In this document: piece after piece, positions 9,025 through 18,165 of the stretch
How positions within the stretch are numbered: position 1 is the stretch's first letter
Layout of the letters: every line of letters begins with the position of its first letter
Origin: CBDFHF01 sp965247565
Lineage (GTDB): Bacteria; Pseudomonadota; Gammaproteobacteria; Methylococcales; Methylomonadaceae
DNA: 64,000 nt
Direction: 5' to 3'
NCBI GenBank assembly: GCA_965247565.1
Contig: CBDFHF010000003.1
Span: 620,001-684,000 of the forward strand
The notes under the pieces: generated by a model
The model's database searches: none
Told to the model about the DNA's origin: nothing
The model's input: only the letters and a program-made list of their open reading frames with translations
Program-made: the position numbers and the translations under genes

Positions 9025-10119
9025 ATGACCACGCAAACAAACACAAGTTTACGCTTCTTAAAAACGGGGCTGCAGCGGTTTTTGCCAAATACCCAAGCGG
9101 TAGCTCTGGCCGCCATCTTAATCATCAGTTTTGTATTAATCTATTCGCTATCTAGCCTGTTGATGCCGGTGTTTGCTTCCATTGTGCTAGCCTATTTGTT
9201 GGAGGGCATCGTTGCTAAAATCGAAACGTTTAAGTTACCTAGATTATTTGCTGTATACCTCGTCTATGTGTTTTTTTTAACTTGCTTAGTTTTTTTATTC
9301 TTTTACCTATTGCCAATAGTATCCGAACAGGCGGTAGAGTTAATCCAACAAATCCCCTACATAATAAAAAGAGCGCAATCTGAAATTATGCGCTTGCCGC
9401 AGGCTTATCCGCAGTTTATTTCCGAGCGAAAAATCAGCGATTTAATCTTTTCAGTACAAAAAGAATTATTAACATACGGACAAAATGTGCTGTCAATTTC
9501 CGCTGCCTCGGTGATAGGCTTGGTCAGTGCCATGATTTATCTGTTTCTAGTGCCGATGATGGTGTTTTTCTTTTTGAAAGATAAGCAAATTTTACTCGAC
9601 TGGTTTTTACAATTTATGCCCAGAGACCGGCATTTATCCGTGCGGGTTTGGGGCGAAATTGATGAGCAAATCGGTAATTACGTGCACGGCAAACTGGCTG
9701 AAGTTTTTATTTTGTGGGCAGTCAGCATTATCACCTTCGAAATATTGGGTCTGGATTACGCCGTATTATTATCGGTGCTAATGGGCTTACAGGTTGTGAT
9801 CCCCTATGTTGGTGCAACATTGGTGACCTTTCCAGTTTTAGGTGTAGCTTATTTTGAATGGGGCTTAAGCGGTGATGATTTTATGTACATTGTTATCGCT
9901 TATTCGATTATTCAGGCCCTGGATGGCGTAGTACTGGTGCCGTTATTATTTTCCGAAGCGGTAAACTTACACCCGGTGGCTATAATCGTGGCGATTTTGT
10001 TTTTTGGCGGTTTATGGGGATTTTGGGGGGTTTTTTTGGCCATTCCTCTAGCTACTGTGGTCAAAGCAGTGTTGCGGGCCTGGCCCAGATTGGATGAAAC
10101 GGCTTTGAATGCGGAATAA
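9025..10119 (+). CDS. AI-2E family transporter (PerM/YdiK-like membrane protein)
   Basis: 364-aa polytopic inner-membrane protein. Two helices lie near residues 25-60, another near 70-95, then a soluble segment, then a block of helices from about residue 150 onward. The family signature is present in FGGLWGFWGVFLAIPLATVVKAV near the C-terminus. Members export small solutes or act as Na+/H+ antiporters; the autoinducer-2 role was shown only for TqsA. Substrate is unknown here. The ATG at 9025 is the first in frame and gives a normal N-terminus. Confidence 0.88.
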   Translation: MTTQTNTSLRFLKTGLQRFLPNTQAVALAAILIISFVLIYSLSSLLMPVFASIVLAYLLEGIVAKIETFKLPRLFAVYLVYVFFLTCLVFLFFYLLPIVSEQAVELIQQIPYIIKRAQSEIMRLPQAYPQFISERKISDLIFSVQKELLTYGQNVLSISAASVIGLVSAMIYLFLVPMMVFFFLKDKQILLDWFLQFMPRDRHLSVRVWGEIDEQIGNYVHGKLAEVFILWAVSIITFEILGLDYAVLLSVLMGLQVVIPYVGATLVTFPVLGVAYFEWGLSGDDFMYIVIAYSIIQALDGVVLVPLLFSEAVNLHPVAIIVAILFFGGLWGFWGVFLAIPLATVVKAVLRAWPRLDETALNAE

Positions 10120-10196
10120 GCTTGGTGGGCACAAAAAACAGCGGGCATTGTTAAATTAATATAGGCATTATAAACTTCCCCATTTCTGATGGGGAT

Positions 10197-10899
10197 TTGA
10201 TGGTAAATTGTCCAAAATGCCATGGCGTAGAATGCGTCAAAGACGGCATTGTCAATGGCAGGCAGCGCTACCGCTGCAAAGGCTGTGGTTATAGGCACAC
10301 CGTGACCGAACGCGGGGTGGGTGCGGCGGTCAGGCGACAGGCCTTGCAGCTGTATTTGGAAGGCATGGGGTTTCGCGCGATAGGCCGTTTTTTGGAGGTC
10401 AGCCACGTTGCCGTCTATTACTGGATCAAGTCCTTCGGCAAAGCGGTCGAATCGGTTCGCAACACGGCCGCCGAAGTGAGGGTGGTTGAAATGGACGAAC
10501 TCCACAGCTATGTCGGGCATAAAAAAACTACCGCTGGGTCTGGACAGCTATTGATCGACATGGGAAACGGTTCCTCGGTTGCGCTGCGGGCTCCCGCGAC
10601 GCGGAAACGGAGCGGAGACTTTGGGCGGACATTGAGCGTCCTGAAATCGAAGCGGTGATGACAGATTATTTATGCCCTTTGGGTATTAGCAACCTTACGA
10701 GCATTTTGTGCCCGCTTCGTTGCATACGCAATCCAAGGCGGAGACTTACACGGTGGAAGGCTACAACAGCCTGTTGCGGCACGGCTTGGCCAGGTTGAAA
10801 CGGAAAACCAAGTGTTATAGTAAAAGCCAAGACATGCTTGAATGCTCGGTCAAGCTATTCATGGCCTATTGGAATAACAGAAAAACTATATTATTTTAA
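10197..10899 (+). pseudogene. IS1-family transposase, disrupted
   Basis: The first frame starts at 10197 and encodes the N-terminal zinc finger (CPKCHG...CKGCG), a helix-turn-helix and the start of the catalytic core (EMDELHSYVGHKK). At the run of seven A following cat, a -1 shift continues the protein as NYRWVWTAIDRHG, matching IS1's programmed -1 frameshift. The frame then runs to MTDY, where a 17-bp insertion (10668-10684) and an in-frame TAG break it. Coding resumes with YEHFVPASLHTQSKAETYTVEG to the end at 10899. Without the insertion the gene would be nearly intact. Confidence 0.85.
10668..10684. repeat. Micro-insertion in IS1 transposase (17 bp)
   Basis: ATTTATGCCCTTTGGGT followed by ATT, between codons for MTDY and QPYEHF. 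Arms TGCCC and GGGTA with centre TTT. The variant left arm ATTTA is shared only with the copy in IS5. Confidence 0.75.
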
Positions 10900-10924
10900 A
10901 AATGCCATTTTAACAATGCCAAAA

Positions 10925-11353
10925 TTAGAACGCTTCGGTGTCTTCGATTAATGTCAAAGGAATTTCTAAAGCGGTTTGTTGCGTGATTTTAAATCCGCGC
11001 ATTTCCAGAATGCCTTTGGTATTTAAAGAAATAATCAAGTAAAGCGCATCTGGATAGGCGGCTTGTTTTAAGTCCATAATTGATGGAGTTGCCGGGGCTG
11101 TTGGGTGGGAATGGTAAATGCCGAAAAGCTGTTCTTGGTTTTCGCGCATGCTGGTCATGGCGGTTATTTGCTCACTAGCGTCTAGTTGGAATCGGTTTTG
11201 TGGTTGATCGGCAATGTTTTTAATGGGATAGCAGGTAGCGGGGACGCTGTTTTTGCTGCCTATTAATCCGCAGACTTCCTGGTCAGGAGTTTGTTGGGCG
11301 AGGTGCAGTAATTGGTTTGTGAGTTTGCGTGGGATTTGGATTTCTGCTTGCAT
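10925..11353 (-). CDS. JAMM/MPN+ metalloprotease family protein
   Basis: 142 aa. It carries a complete JAMM zinc site: E26, then H81 and H83 in HSHP, S91 and D94. In bacteria such stand-alone JAMM (Mov34/MPN/PAD-1, Mec-like) proteins remove C-terminal residues from sulfur-carrier or ubiquitin-like proteins, for example in CysO/ThiS-type cysteine or thiamine routes. It is last in a run hemA-prfA-prmC-this gene, 27 bp after prmC. In pseudomonads that spot is held by moeB, another ubiquitin-like-pathway gene; here moeB is at 45.9 kb. Confidence 0.85.
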   Translation of the reverse strand: MQAEIQIPRKLTNQLLHLAQQTPDQEVCGLIGSKNSVPATCYPIKNIADQPQNRFQLDASEQITAMTSMRENQEQLFGIYHSHPTAPATPSIMDLKQAAYPDALYLIISLNTKGILEMRGFKITQQTALEIPLTLIEDTEAF

Positions 11354-11380
11354 GATAGTGAACTGTATAAGGTGAGTAGT

Positions 11381-12223
11381 TTACCCGCGCCATTGGCCAT
11401 AGGTGACACGGGGGTTTCCGGATAAATCGGGGTAAGTTTTTATCTCGGTATAGCCTAGTTTTTTAAAAATGTCCTGCACTTGCTGCTGCTGATTGTAACC
11501 ATGCTCGATCAATAAATGCCCGTTTTCTTCTAATCGTTGCCGGGTTTGTTGAGTAATTGCTAGGATGTCTCCTAAACCGTGTTGAGTTGCGACTAATGCT
11601 GATAGCGGCTCAAATCTAACATCACCTTGTTGCAGGTGACTGTCATTCTCGTCTATGTAAGGAGGGTTGCTGATGACTAAATGGAATTTTTGGTCCGGCA
11701 CATCAGTAAACCAGTCGCTTTGGATAAATTGTATGTTATCAATCTGGTGACTCTTGGCATTACATCGGGCGATGTTTAACGCAGATAGGTGAGCATCTGT
11801 GGCAATAACGTTAAGCTGCGGGCACTCTGCTGCCAAGGTGATGGCAATAATACCGGAGCCTGTTCCCAGGTCAACAATGCGGTTGATAGTATCGCGAGCA
11901 ATCAGACCGAGACTTAATTCTACGAGCAATTCGGTGTCGGGACGGGGAATCAGTACCTCAGGTGTGATGTAAAAATCTCGTGACCAAAACTCTCTGCGAC
12001 TAGTGATGTATGCAACGGGGATACCTTGCTGGCGATGTTTTATTAAGCTCGCAAATAGTTGAGCATGCGGCGGATTTACGGTCTTCTCCGGCCAGGCGCG
12101 GAGGTGAGAACGTGGTTTTTCCAGCACAAAAGCTAACAAGACTTCCGCATCTAGCATCGCTGAATCGCTTGCCTCTACTAGTTGAGCAGTAGCTTCGACC
12201 AGCAGATTCTGTATGCTGGACAT
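11381..12223 (-). CDS. prmC: Peptide chain release factor N5-glutamine methyltransferase
   Basis: 280 aa. Methylates the Gln of the GGQ motif in RF1 and RF2. N-terminal helical recognition domain to about residue 80, then a Rossmann methyltransferase fold with the SAM motif DLGTGSG and the catalytic NPPYI. The gene follows prfA, its substrate, with a 2-bp gap, the conserved arrangement. Full length compared with E. coli PrmC (277 aa). Confidence 0.96.
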   Translation of the reverse strand: MSSIQNLLVEATAQLVEASDSAMLDAEVLLAFVLEKPRSHLRAWPEKTVNPPHAQLFASLIKHRQQGIPVAYITSRREFWSRDFYITPEVLIPRPDTELLVELSLGLIARDTINRIVDLGTGSGIIAITLAAECPQLNVIATDAHLSALNIARCNAKSHQIDNIQFIQSDWFTDVPDQKFHLVISNPPYIDENDSHLQQGDVRFEPLSALVATQHGLGDILAITQQTRQRLEENGHLLIEHGYNQQQQVQDIFKKLGYTEIKTYPDLSGNPRVTYGQWRG

Positions 12224-12225
12224 AC

Positions 12226-13311
12226 TTAGTCCTCGCTGAGCTGAGTCAGTAATTCGGCCTGATGCTCGCTGATAAGGGGATTAATAACCTGCTCCAGACC
12301 GCCTTGCATGATGTCATCCAATTTGTATAAGGTTAGATTAATACGATGGTCAGTTAACCGACCTTGCGGGTAATTATAAGTGCGAATCCGTTCGGAGCGG
12401 TCGCCGCTGCCGACTTGTAATTTTCGGGTTGCAGATTGCTCAGCATGATGCTTTTCCTGTTCTGCGGATAACAATCGAGAGGCGAGTAAGGACATGGCAC
12501 GGGCTCGATTTTTATGCTGCGAGCGCTCGTCCTGACACTCCACGACGACTCCAGTCGGGATGTGGGTAATGCGGATCGCCGATTCGGTTTTATTAATATG
12601 CTGACCACCGGCACCGGAAGCGCGATAGGTATCAACTTTAAGATCGGCGGGGTTAATGTCTATGGCATCGACTTCTTCAACTTCCGGCATGATGGCGACC
12701 GTACAGGCGGATGTGTGAATGCGTCCCTGCGATTCAGTTTCCGGAACCCGCTGCACACGGTGGGCGCCGGACTCAAACTTTAACTGGGAATAGACATCTT
12801 TGCCGGACACGCGCAAGATAATTTCTTTATAACCGCCATGATCGCCTGGACTTTCGCTGATAGCCTCCGTTTGCCAGCCTTTGCGTTCAGCATAGCGTTG
12901 ATACATGCGTGATAAATCGCCAGAGAAGATCGCTGCTTCATCGCCGCCAGTACCGGCACGGATTTCTAAAAAGATATTCCGATTGTCGTTAGGATCTTTG
13001 GGCAGTAGCAAAACTTGTAGTTCATGCTCTAAATCTGCGATAAGTTGTTCGGTTTCGCTGATTTCTTCTTTAGCCATCTCCCTTAATTCCGGGTCATTGT
13101 CGTTCACCATTTCTTTTGCAGAAGCCAAACTATTTAAGCCTTGCTTGTAGCGTTTGTAGCACTCCACCAGTGGGCCGATTTGAGCATATTCTTGGCTTAA
13201 GGCGCGAAATTTATTTTGATTGTTTTGGGTTTCCGGCTCGGAAAGTAACGCGGCGATTTCGTCATGGCGTTCGCACAAATTTTCTAATTTAAGCTGTATC
13301 GAGGGTTTCAT
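12226..13311 (-). CDS. prfA: Peptide chain release factor 1
   Basis: 361 aa, class I release factor for UAA and UAG. The catalytic GGQ lies near residue 235 within ASGAGGQHINKTESAIR. The stop-codon-reading domain precedes it, with the tripeptide PET-type motif (VPETESQGR). The start overlaps the hemA stop (taATG), so translation is coupled. Length matches E. coli RF1 (360 aa). Confidence 0.97.
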   Translation of the reverse strand: MKPSIQLKLENLCERHDEIAALLSEPETQNNQNKFRALSQEYAQIGPLVECYKRYKQGLNSLASAKEMVNDNDPELREMAKEEISETEQLIADLEHELQVLLLPKDPNDNRNIFLEIRAGTGGDEAAIFSGDLSRMYQRYAERKGWQTEAISESPGDHGGYKEIILRVSGKDVYSQLKFESGAHRVQRVPETESQGRIHTSACTVAIMPEVEEVDAIDINPADLKVDTYRASGAGGQHINKTESAIRITHIPTGVVVECQDERSQHKNRARAMSLLASRLLSAEQEKHHAEQSATRKLQVGSGDRSERIRTYNYPQGRLTDHRINLTLYKLDDIMQGGLEQVINPLISEHQAELLTQLSED

Positions 13312-14567
13312 TAAGATTTTGAGAGTTTAAAAATTTCGCGGGCCGCAGCAACTAGATCATGCCGTTCGTTTTCGGCGGCATCTCTGATTTGTGAGCTTGG
13401 GGTATGAATAAGCTTGTTTGTGAGTGTATGTGCTAATCGGTTCAGCGCATCTTCCGGATTGGCGCCATTTTTTAATAGGGTTAGAGCTTTTTGTAATGCC
13501 TCGTCTCGGGTTTGTTCGGCCTGTAAACGGTAATCTCGAATTGTTGACTGTGCGCCTTGCGCACGAAGCCAGGACAGAAAATACTCAACCTGTGTATCGA
13601 TAATCTCTTCCGCTTGTTCTGCGGCCTGACGGCGAGAGTTCATGTTTTGATCGATAGTGTTTTGCAGATCGTCTACGGTGTACAAATAAACGTCGCGCAG
13701 TTGCCCAACTTCTACTTCAATGTCTCTTGGCACCGCCAAGTCAACCATAAACATGGGTTTGTGTTTACGTTTTTTTAATGCGCTTTCTACCCCGCCTTTG
13801 CCTAAGATGGGCAGTTGGCTGGCAGTTGATGCAATCACAATATCCGCTTCGGCTAAATGACTGGGCAGCTCAGATAAGGCAATCGCATAGCCGTTAAACT
13901 GGGCCGCTAAAGCATGGGCTTTGTCATAGGTGCGATTTGCAATAATAATGCGGCCTATGCCTTTTTGGGCAAGATGCCGAGCAGTTAATTCTATGGTTTC
14001 ACCTGCGCCAATTAAAAGCGCAGTTTGATTGCTAAGTTTGTCGAAAATCTGTCCAGCTAATTGAACGGCTGCAAAAGCCACTGACACCGGGCTGGAGCCA
14101 ATAGCGGTATCGGTACGGACTTTTTTGGCGGCGGAGAAGGTATGCTGGAACAACTTGCCTAGATGCTTTCCCAATGTACCCGCTTCATAAGCGGCTTGGT
14201 AGGCCGTTTTCATTTGTCCTAGAATTTGCGGTTCGCCCAGCACCATGGAATCTAAACCGCAAGCCACTCTAAACATGTGCCTAATGAGCTGACTATCCGT
14301 ATGGCTGTATAAGTAAGGCGTAAAGTCAACGGGATTAATGTTACGATTTTGTGCCACCCAATCAACGAGTATTTCGCTGTTAGCCGTTGTCGCTGCACAG
14401 TAAAATTCAGTCCGGTTGCAAGTCGATAGTATCGCGGCTTCGCTAATGTCGTTAAGATGCCATAAGTCCTGCAGAGAATTTCCCAAAATATCGGCAGGGA
14501 ACGCCAAGCGCTCTCGGACTGAGACCGGTGCGGTATTATAATTAATCCCTACAGCAAGAAGAGTCAT
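13311..14567 (-). CDS. hemA: Glutamyl-tRNA reductase
   Basis: 418 aa. First committed step of tetrapyrrole synthesis, glutamyl-tRNA to glutamate-1-semialdehyde with NADPH. The catalytic Cys is C50 in STCNRTE. An NADPH-binding domain with GAGET follows near residue 190, and a C-terminal dimerisation helix ends the protein. It heads the leftward hemA-prfA-prmC-JAMM unit. The 286 bp between it and the rightward TPR gene must hold both promoters, but I see no sharp promoter motif. Confidence 0.97.
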   Translation of the reverse strand: MTLLAVGINYNTAPVSVRERLAFPADILGNSLQDLWHLNDISEAAILSTCNRTEFYCAATTANSEILVDWVAQNRNINPVDFTPYLYSHTDSQLIRHMFRVACGLDSMVLGEPQILGQMKTAYQAAYEAGTLGKHLGKLFQHTFSAAKKVRTDTAIGSSPVSVAFAAVQLAGQIFDKLSNQTALLIGAGETIELTARHLAQKGIGRIIIANRTYDKAHALAAQFNGYAIALSELPSHLAEADIVIASTASQLPILGKGGVESALKKRKHKPMFMVDLAVPRDIEVEVGQLRDVYLYTVDDLQNTIDQNMNSRRQAAEQAEEIIDTQVEYFLSWLRAQGAQSTIRDYRLQAEQTRDEALQKALTLLKNGANPEDALNRLAHTLTNKLIHTPSSQIRDAAENERHDLVAAAREIFKLSKS

Positions 14568-14853
14568 AATCGAGTAGTGTGTATGTCATGCATTTGAATT
14601 TTGGCACTATAGCAATAAATTAAGTTTGCTTCGATGTCTTTGGAGAATCCTTGTTGTTGGTTGGTTTCCAAAAGTACTAACATTGACTATGCTGAACTGC
14701 CAGATGGCTTTTTATACGAGTCCCAGTATATTATGGGCTGGTATTCTAAGAAATATAATAATTTTAGCCAAACTGAATAAACCTACCATCTGAATGACTG
14801 GGTTTTCTGATAATATCACTTGAGTATGTTTCAACAATCAATAGGGCGTTTGT

Positions 14854-16599
14854 GTGTTAATTTTTAGAGCGTTTTCAATTTTATCCCTTGTGTTACTCAG
14901 TGGTTGTGCCGATGTATCGGAAAAAGCCGATACCGTAGCGCAACCGGTGGCACCCGTTAAAACAGCCGAGAAACATCAAGAAAAACCATTGAAAAATGTT
15001 GAGGCAGCCATCGATCCTGATGTGATGTACATGCTTTTAACAGCCGAGTTAGCGGGTCAGCGTGGGCAATACGGGATTGCTCTGGAAGGTTATATGGAGG
15101 CCGCAAGACGTTCTAAGCAGCCAAAATATGCTGAACGGGCGGCTAAGATCGCTCTATATATGAAAGATGGCGGCAAGACTGATGAGGCTGTCGATTTGTG
15201 GCTGGATCAGGATCCTAAAAATCCGACAGCTATCAAAATGGCTACGCTCTCAGCTATGCGCACTGGTAATAAGGGCGCTATAGCGGCACGATTAAATGAT
15301 TTATTTAAAGTTGATCCTGCCGGATTTGAGAACTCCTTGTTAGAGTTGGCCGGTGTTTTTCAACAGCAAGGCAATGCGTCTGCTTTCTATGACGCGTTGG
15401 ATGAGTTTGCGCTAAAAAATTCTGATAAAGCAGTGATTTACTTTGTACAGTCTCTGCTCAATGTTCAGATGAAAAAAAACGATCTAGCGGAAGCAAAAAT
15501 TCAACAAGCGTTGAAGATTCAGCCGGACTGGGATAAAGCTTTAATTTTTCAGGCCCAGATTGCTGTGTTTTCAGGGGATTTGGACAAGGCTAAGCGTTTG
15601 CTAAAAGATGCTTCTGTTAAGTTGCCGGGTAATGACAAAATAACAAAGATGCTAGCGCAAGTGCTAATTAAATCGGCTTCTTATGAAGAAGCGGCCGGTG
15701 TTTATCGCGATATCATTAAAGCAAACCCGCAAGACACTGAGAGTCAGTTTGCCTTAGCCTTAGTCTATATGCAATTAGAGCAAGATGATAAGGCGGAAGA
15801 TGTTTTAAAAAAATTGACTGAAAATACGCAATGGAAGTCTCAAGCTAGTTTTTATTTGGGGAAAATCGAAGAAAAACGCGATAACCTCAAAAAAGCGTTG
15901 AACTGGTTTGATGGGGTTAAAGATGGCGGTTTTGTCTTTGATGCGTCCATGTCAGCTATTTCTCTGTTAGCAAAAGATAAGCAGTTTGAGGAGGCAAATT
16001 ATCGATTAAGCCTGTTGCCTGCACAGTTTCCAAAACAAAAAACACGCCTGACTCTTATGCAGGTGGAAATTTTAAATCTGCAAAAGCAATATGAAAAAGC
16101 CTACCAATTGTTGTCTGATGAGTTGATTAAATCACCGGATCAAAAGGAATTGTTATATACCAGAGCCTTGATGGCGGAACGCATCGATAAGCTGGATATT
16201 GTTGAAAGTGATTTGAAGAAAATATTGGCAAAATACCCTGATGACCCAGAGGCGCTGAATGCTTTGGGGTATACCTTGTTGGATCGAACCAACCGCTATA
16301 GCGAGGCCGAAGGTTATTTGCTTAAAGCGCTGCAATTACAACCCGATGAAGCTGTAATATTGGATAGCTACGGTTGGCTACAGTTTAAGCTGGGCAACAA
16401 GCTACAGGCGTTGGAATATCTGCAGAAAGCCTATGCAAAGCAAGCTGAAAGCGAGATAGCAGGTCATTTGGCGGAAGTGTTGTGGAGTTTAGGCAAGCAG
16501 GATGAGGCGAGGAAAATATTCGATAAAGCGATTAAAGATGCACCAGAGGATGAGTACCTATTGGATTTTCAACGGAGGATTCTGGATGGTGCCAAGTAG
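14854..16599 (+). CDS. TPR-repeat outer-membrane-type lipoprotein
   Basis: 581 aa. Signal peptide with lipobox LLSGC (Cys17), a linker rich in Pro and Val, then a chain of tetratricopeptide repeats from about residue 50 to the end. The clearest repeats are in the C-terminal third (ALNALGYTLLD.., VILDSYGWLQFKLG..). It starts with GTG at 14854. The stop overlaps the lolB start (TAGTG). A TPR lipoprotein directly before lolB between hemA and ispE is conserved in many gammaproteobacteria. A scaffold role in the envelope is likely; partner unknown. Confidence 0.88.
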   Translation: MLIFRAFSILSLVLLSGCADVSEKADTVAQPVAPVKTAEKHQEKPLKNVEAAIDPDVMYMLLTAELAGQRGQYGIALEGYMEAARRSKQPKYAERAAKIALYMKDGGKTDEAVDLWLDQDPKNPTAIKMATLSAMRTGNKGAIAARLNDLFKVDPAGFENSLLELAGVFQQQGNASAFYDALDEFALKNSDKAVIYFVQSLLNVQMKKNDLAEAKIQQALKIQPDWDKALIFQAQIAVFSGDLDKAKRLLKDASVKLPGNDKITKMLAQVLIKSASYEEAAGVYRDIIKANPQDTESQFALALVYMQLEQDDKAEDVLKKLTENTQWKSQASFYLGKIEEKRDNLKKALNWFDGVKDGGFVFDASMSAISLLAKDKQFEEANYRLSLLPAQFPKQKTRLTLMQVEILNLQKQYEKAYQLLSDELIKSPDQKELLYTRALMAERIDKLDIVESDLKKILAKYPDDPEALNALGYTLLDRTNRYSEAEGYLLKALQLQPDEAVILDSYGWLQFKLGNKLQALEYLQKAYAKQAESEIAGHLAEVLWSLGKQDEARKIFDKAIKDAPEDEYLLDFQRRILDGAK

Positions 16600-17192
16600 T
16601 GCTGAGTCAATTAAAAAAGCTCATCGTTTGCGTTTGTGTATTGTCTCTTTTGCCTGCGTGTTCAACGGTTCCTGGTGATCCAGAGTTAAAATACTCAAAA
16701 TCTTTACGGCAATCTTTAGCTCAATTACAGGATTGGTCGTTTGAAGGGCGAGTGGCTGTAACCGGAAAGAATGACTCATGGTCGGCTAGTATGAGCTGGG
16801 TGCATCGGCAAGACCGTGAGGTGCTCAAGCTATCTGGTCCTTTGGGTCAAGGTGCGGTAGTAGTCAGCTTGATGGGCGACAAGGTAACGATTGATCGCGG
16901 GAACGGGGATGTGCGTTCGTCTAATAATGCCGAAGAATTTATTAACCAGGAGCTTGGTTTGTTCGTGCCGTTAAAGTTTTTAAGTTTTTGGGTTGTTGGA
17001 ATTCCGAGATCCGATGTCTCATTTAATGAAACCGCTGATGGATTCACCCAAGAAGGTTGGTTGAATGAATACAATCAAATGCAGGCTGTTAATATGCAAG
17101 TCATGCCGAGGAAAATGACTGTGACTAATGGGCAGGCTAAGCTGAAATTGATTATTGATCAGTGGCATTTAGGAAATATCCATGAAAAATAA
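16599..17192 (+). CDS. lolB: Outer-membrane lipoprotein receptor LolB
   Basis: 197 aa. Signal peptide and lipobox LLPAC. The mature part has the LolB beta-barrel pattern (WSFEGRVAVTGKNDSWSASMSW, then LKLSGPLGQGAVVV). It takes lipoproteins from LolA and inserts them in the outer membrane. It starts with GTG coupled to the upstream stop and overlaps ispE by 11 bp. The gene order lolB-ispE-tRNA-prs supports the call. Confidence 0.93.
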   Translation: MLSQLKKLIVCVCVLSLLPACSTVPGDPELKYSKSLRQSLAQLQDWSFEGRVAVTGKNDSWSASMSWVHRQDREVLKLSGPLGQGAVVVSLMGDKVTIDRGNGDVRSSNNAEEFINQELGLFVPLKFLSFWVVGIPRSDVSFNETADGFTQEGWLNEYNQMQAVNMQVMPRKMTVTNGQAKLKLIIDQWHLGNIHEK

Positions 17193-18048
17193 TCCTCTGG
17201 CATGGCAACAAAAATGGCCTGCTCCTGCAAAAATAAATTTAATGCTGCGAATAACCGGACGTCGCATGGATGGCTATCATTTGTTGCAAACGGTATTCCA
17301 GTTTCTAGACTTTTGTGATTGGATAACATTTCATCCGGTAAGTGATGGTCAAGTTAGATTGAAAGAAACTATACCGGGCGTCCCTGAAACTGAAGATTTG
17401 ACAGTCAGAGCAGCAAAGTTGCTGAAACAGGAAACAGGGTGCGAGCAAGGTGTGTGCATTGAGGTAGAAAAGAATCTGCCGATGGGGGGTGGGTTAGGCG
17501 GAGGAAGTTCCGACGCGGCAACAACATTAGTCGTGCTGAACGAGCTTTGGGGTTTAGAGTTAAGTAAAGAAAAATTGATGGAGCTGGGTTTGCGATTGGG
17601 AGCAGATGTGCCCGTCTTTATTTTTGGCAGTTCGTCGTGGGCGGAGGGTGTCGGCGAAAAACTACTTAAAATAGATATTCCCTCTCAATGGACTGTTGTT
17701 ATTAAGCCAGATTGCCATGTAGACACCAAAGAAATTTTTTCTGCTAAGGAATTGACACGAGATAGCAATTCAATCACAATGCACGACTTTATTGCGGGCC
17801 AGCATGGGAATGACTGTACAGAAGTAGTTTTGAAGCGATATCAGCCCGTAAAGGACGCTATGATCGCTCTTTCTGGGTATGCTGAGTCAAGGCTGACGGG
17901 AACCGGTGCTTGCGTGTTTGCCGAATTTGATTCGGAAGATAAAGCGCGGAACGCTCATCGAAAGCTTGGTAAAACTTGGTGCGCTTATTTAGCAAAAAGC
18001 ATGAATGAATCACCATTGTTTTTGAAGTTAAAAGCATTTAAATCTTAA
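17182..18048 (+). CDS. ispE: 4-diphosphocytidyl-2-C-methyl-D-erythritol kinase
   Basis: 288 aa GHMP kinase of the MEP isoprenoid pathway. The ATP-binding loop MGGGLGGGSSDAATT lies around residues 100-114, the N-terminal substrate motif PAPAKINLML near residues 14-23, and the C-terminal motif LTGTGACVFA. Length is typical (about 283 aa). The start lies inside lolB. Confidence 0.96.
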   Translation: MKNNPLAWQQKWPAPAKINLMLRITGRRMDGYHLLQTVFQFLDFCDWITFHPVSDGQVRLKETIPGVPETEDLTVRAAKLLKQETGCEQGVCIEVEKNLPMGGGLGGGSSDAATTLVVLNELWGLELSKEKLMELGLRLGADVPVFIFGSSSWAEGVGEKLLKIDIPSQWTVVIKPDCHVDTKEIFSAKELTRDSNSITMHDFIAGQHGNDCTEVVLKRYQPVKDAMIALSGYAESRLTGTGACVFAEFDSEDKARNAHRKLGKTWCAYLAKSMNESPLFLKLKAFKS

Positions 18049-18051
18049 AAT

Positions 18052-18126
18052 TGGGTCGTCGCCAAGCGGTAAGGCACGGGGTTTTGATCTCCGCATACCA
18101 AGGTTCGAATCCTTGCGACCCAGCCA
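18052..18126 (+). tRNA. tRNA-Gln (anticodon TTG)
   Basis: 75 nt including encoded CCA. Acceptor arms TGGGTCG and CGACCCA. The anticodon loop TTTTGAT at 18082-18088 is closed by CGGGG/CTCCG, with anticodon TTG at 18084-18086. The T arm contains GGTTCGAATCC. It lies 3 bp after ispE and 39 bp before prs, the conserved gammaproteobacterial position. Confidence 0.97.
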
Positions 18127-18165
18127 TTTATTTCCGCAAAGTTAAATTCTGATTGGGAGTCTTTG

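Larger units (their letters stand above)
10144..10920 (+). mobile_element. IS1-family insertion sequence, inactivated copy A
   Basis: 777-bp element bounded by a perfect 12-bp terminal inverted repeat: GGCATTGTTAAA at 10144-10155 and TTTAACAATGCC at 10909-10920. Size and the zinc-finger-plus-DDE protein fit IS1 (768 bp). No 8-9 bp target duplication is visible in the immediate flanks. The right end stops 4 bp short of the neighbouring JAMM gene's stop codon. A related copy B lies at 57140-57886. Confidence 0.85.

Noticed and set aside
9912..10520. 202-codon minus-strand open frame across the end of the PerM-like gene and the IS1 start
   Set aside because: It is antisense to two well-supported coding regions and crosses an IS border; no motif or ribosome-binding site.
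10136..10928. Target duplication around IS1 copy A
   Set aside because: The 8-9 bp on each side (AAACAGCG and AAAATTAG) do not match.
12354..12635. Open frames antisense to or out of frame in prfA and other core genes
   Set aside because: Shadows of conserved genes with no independent support.
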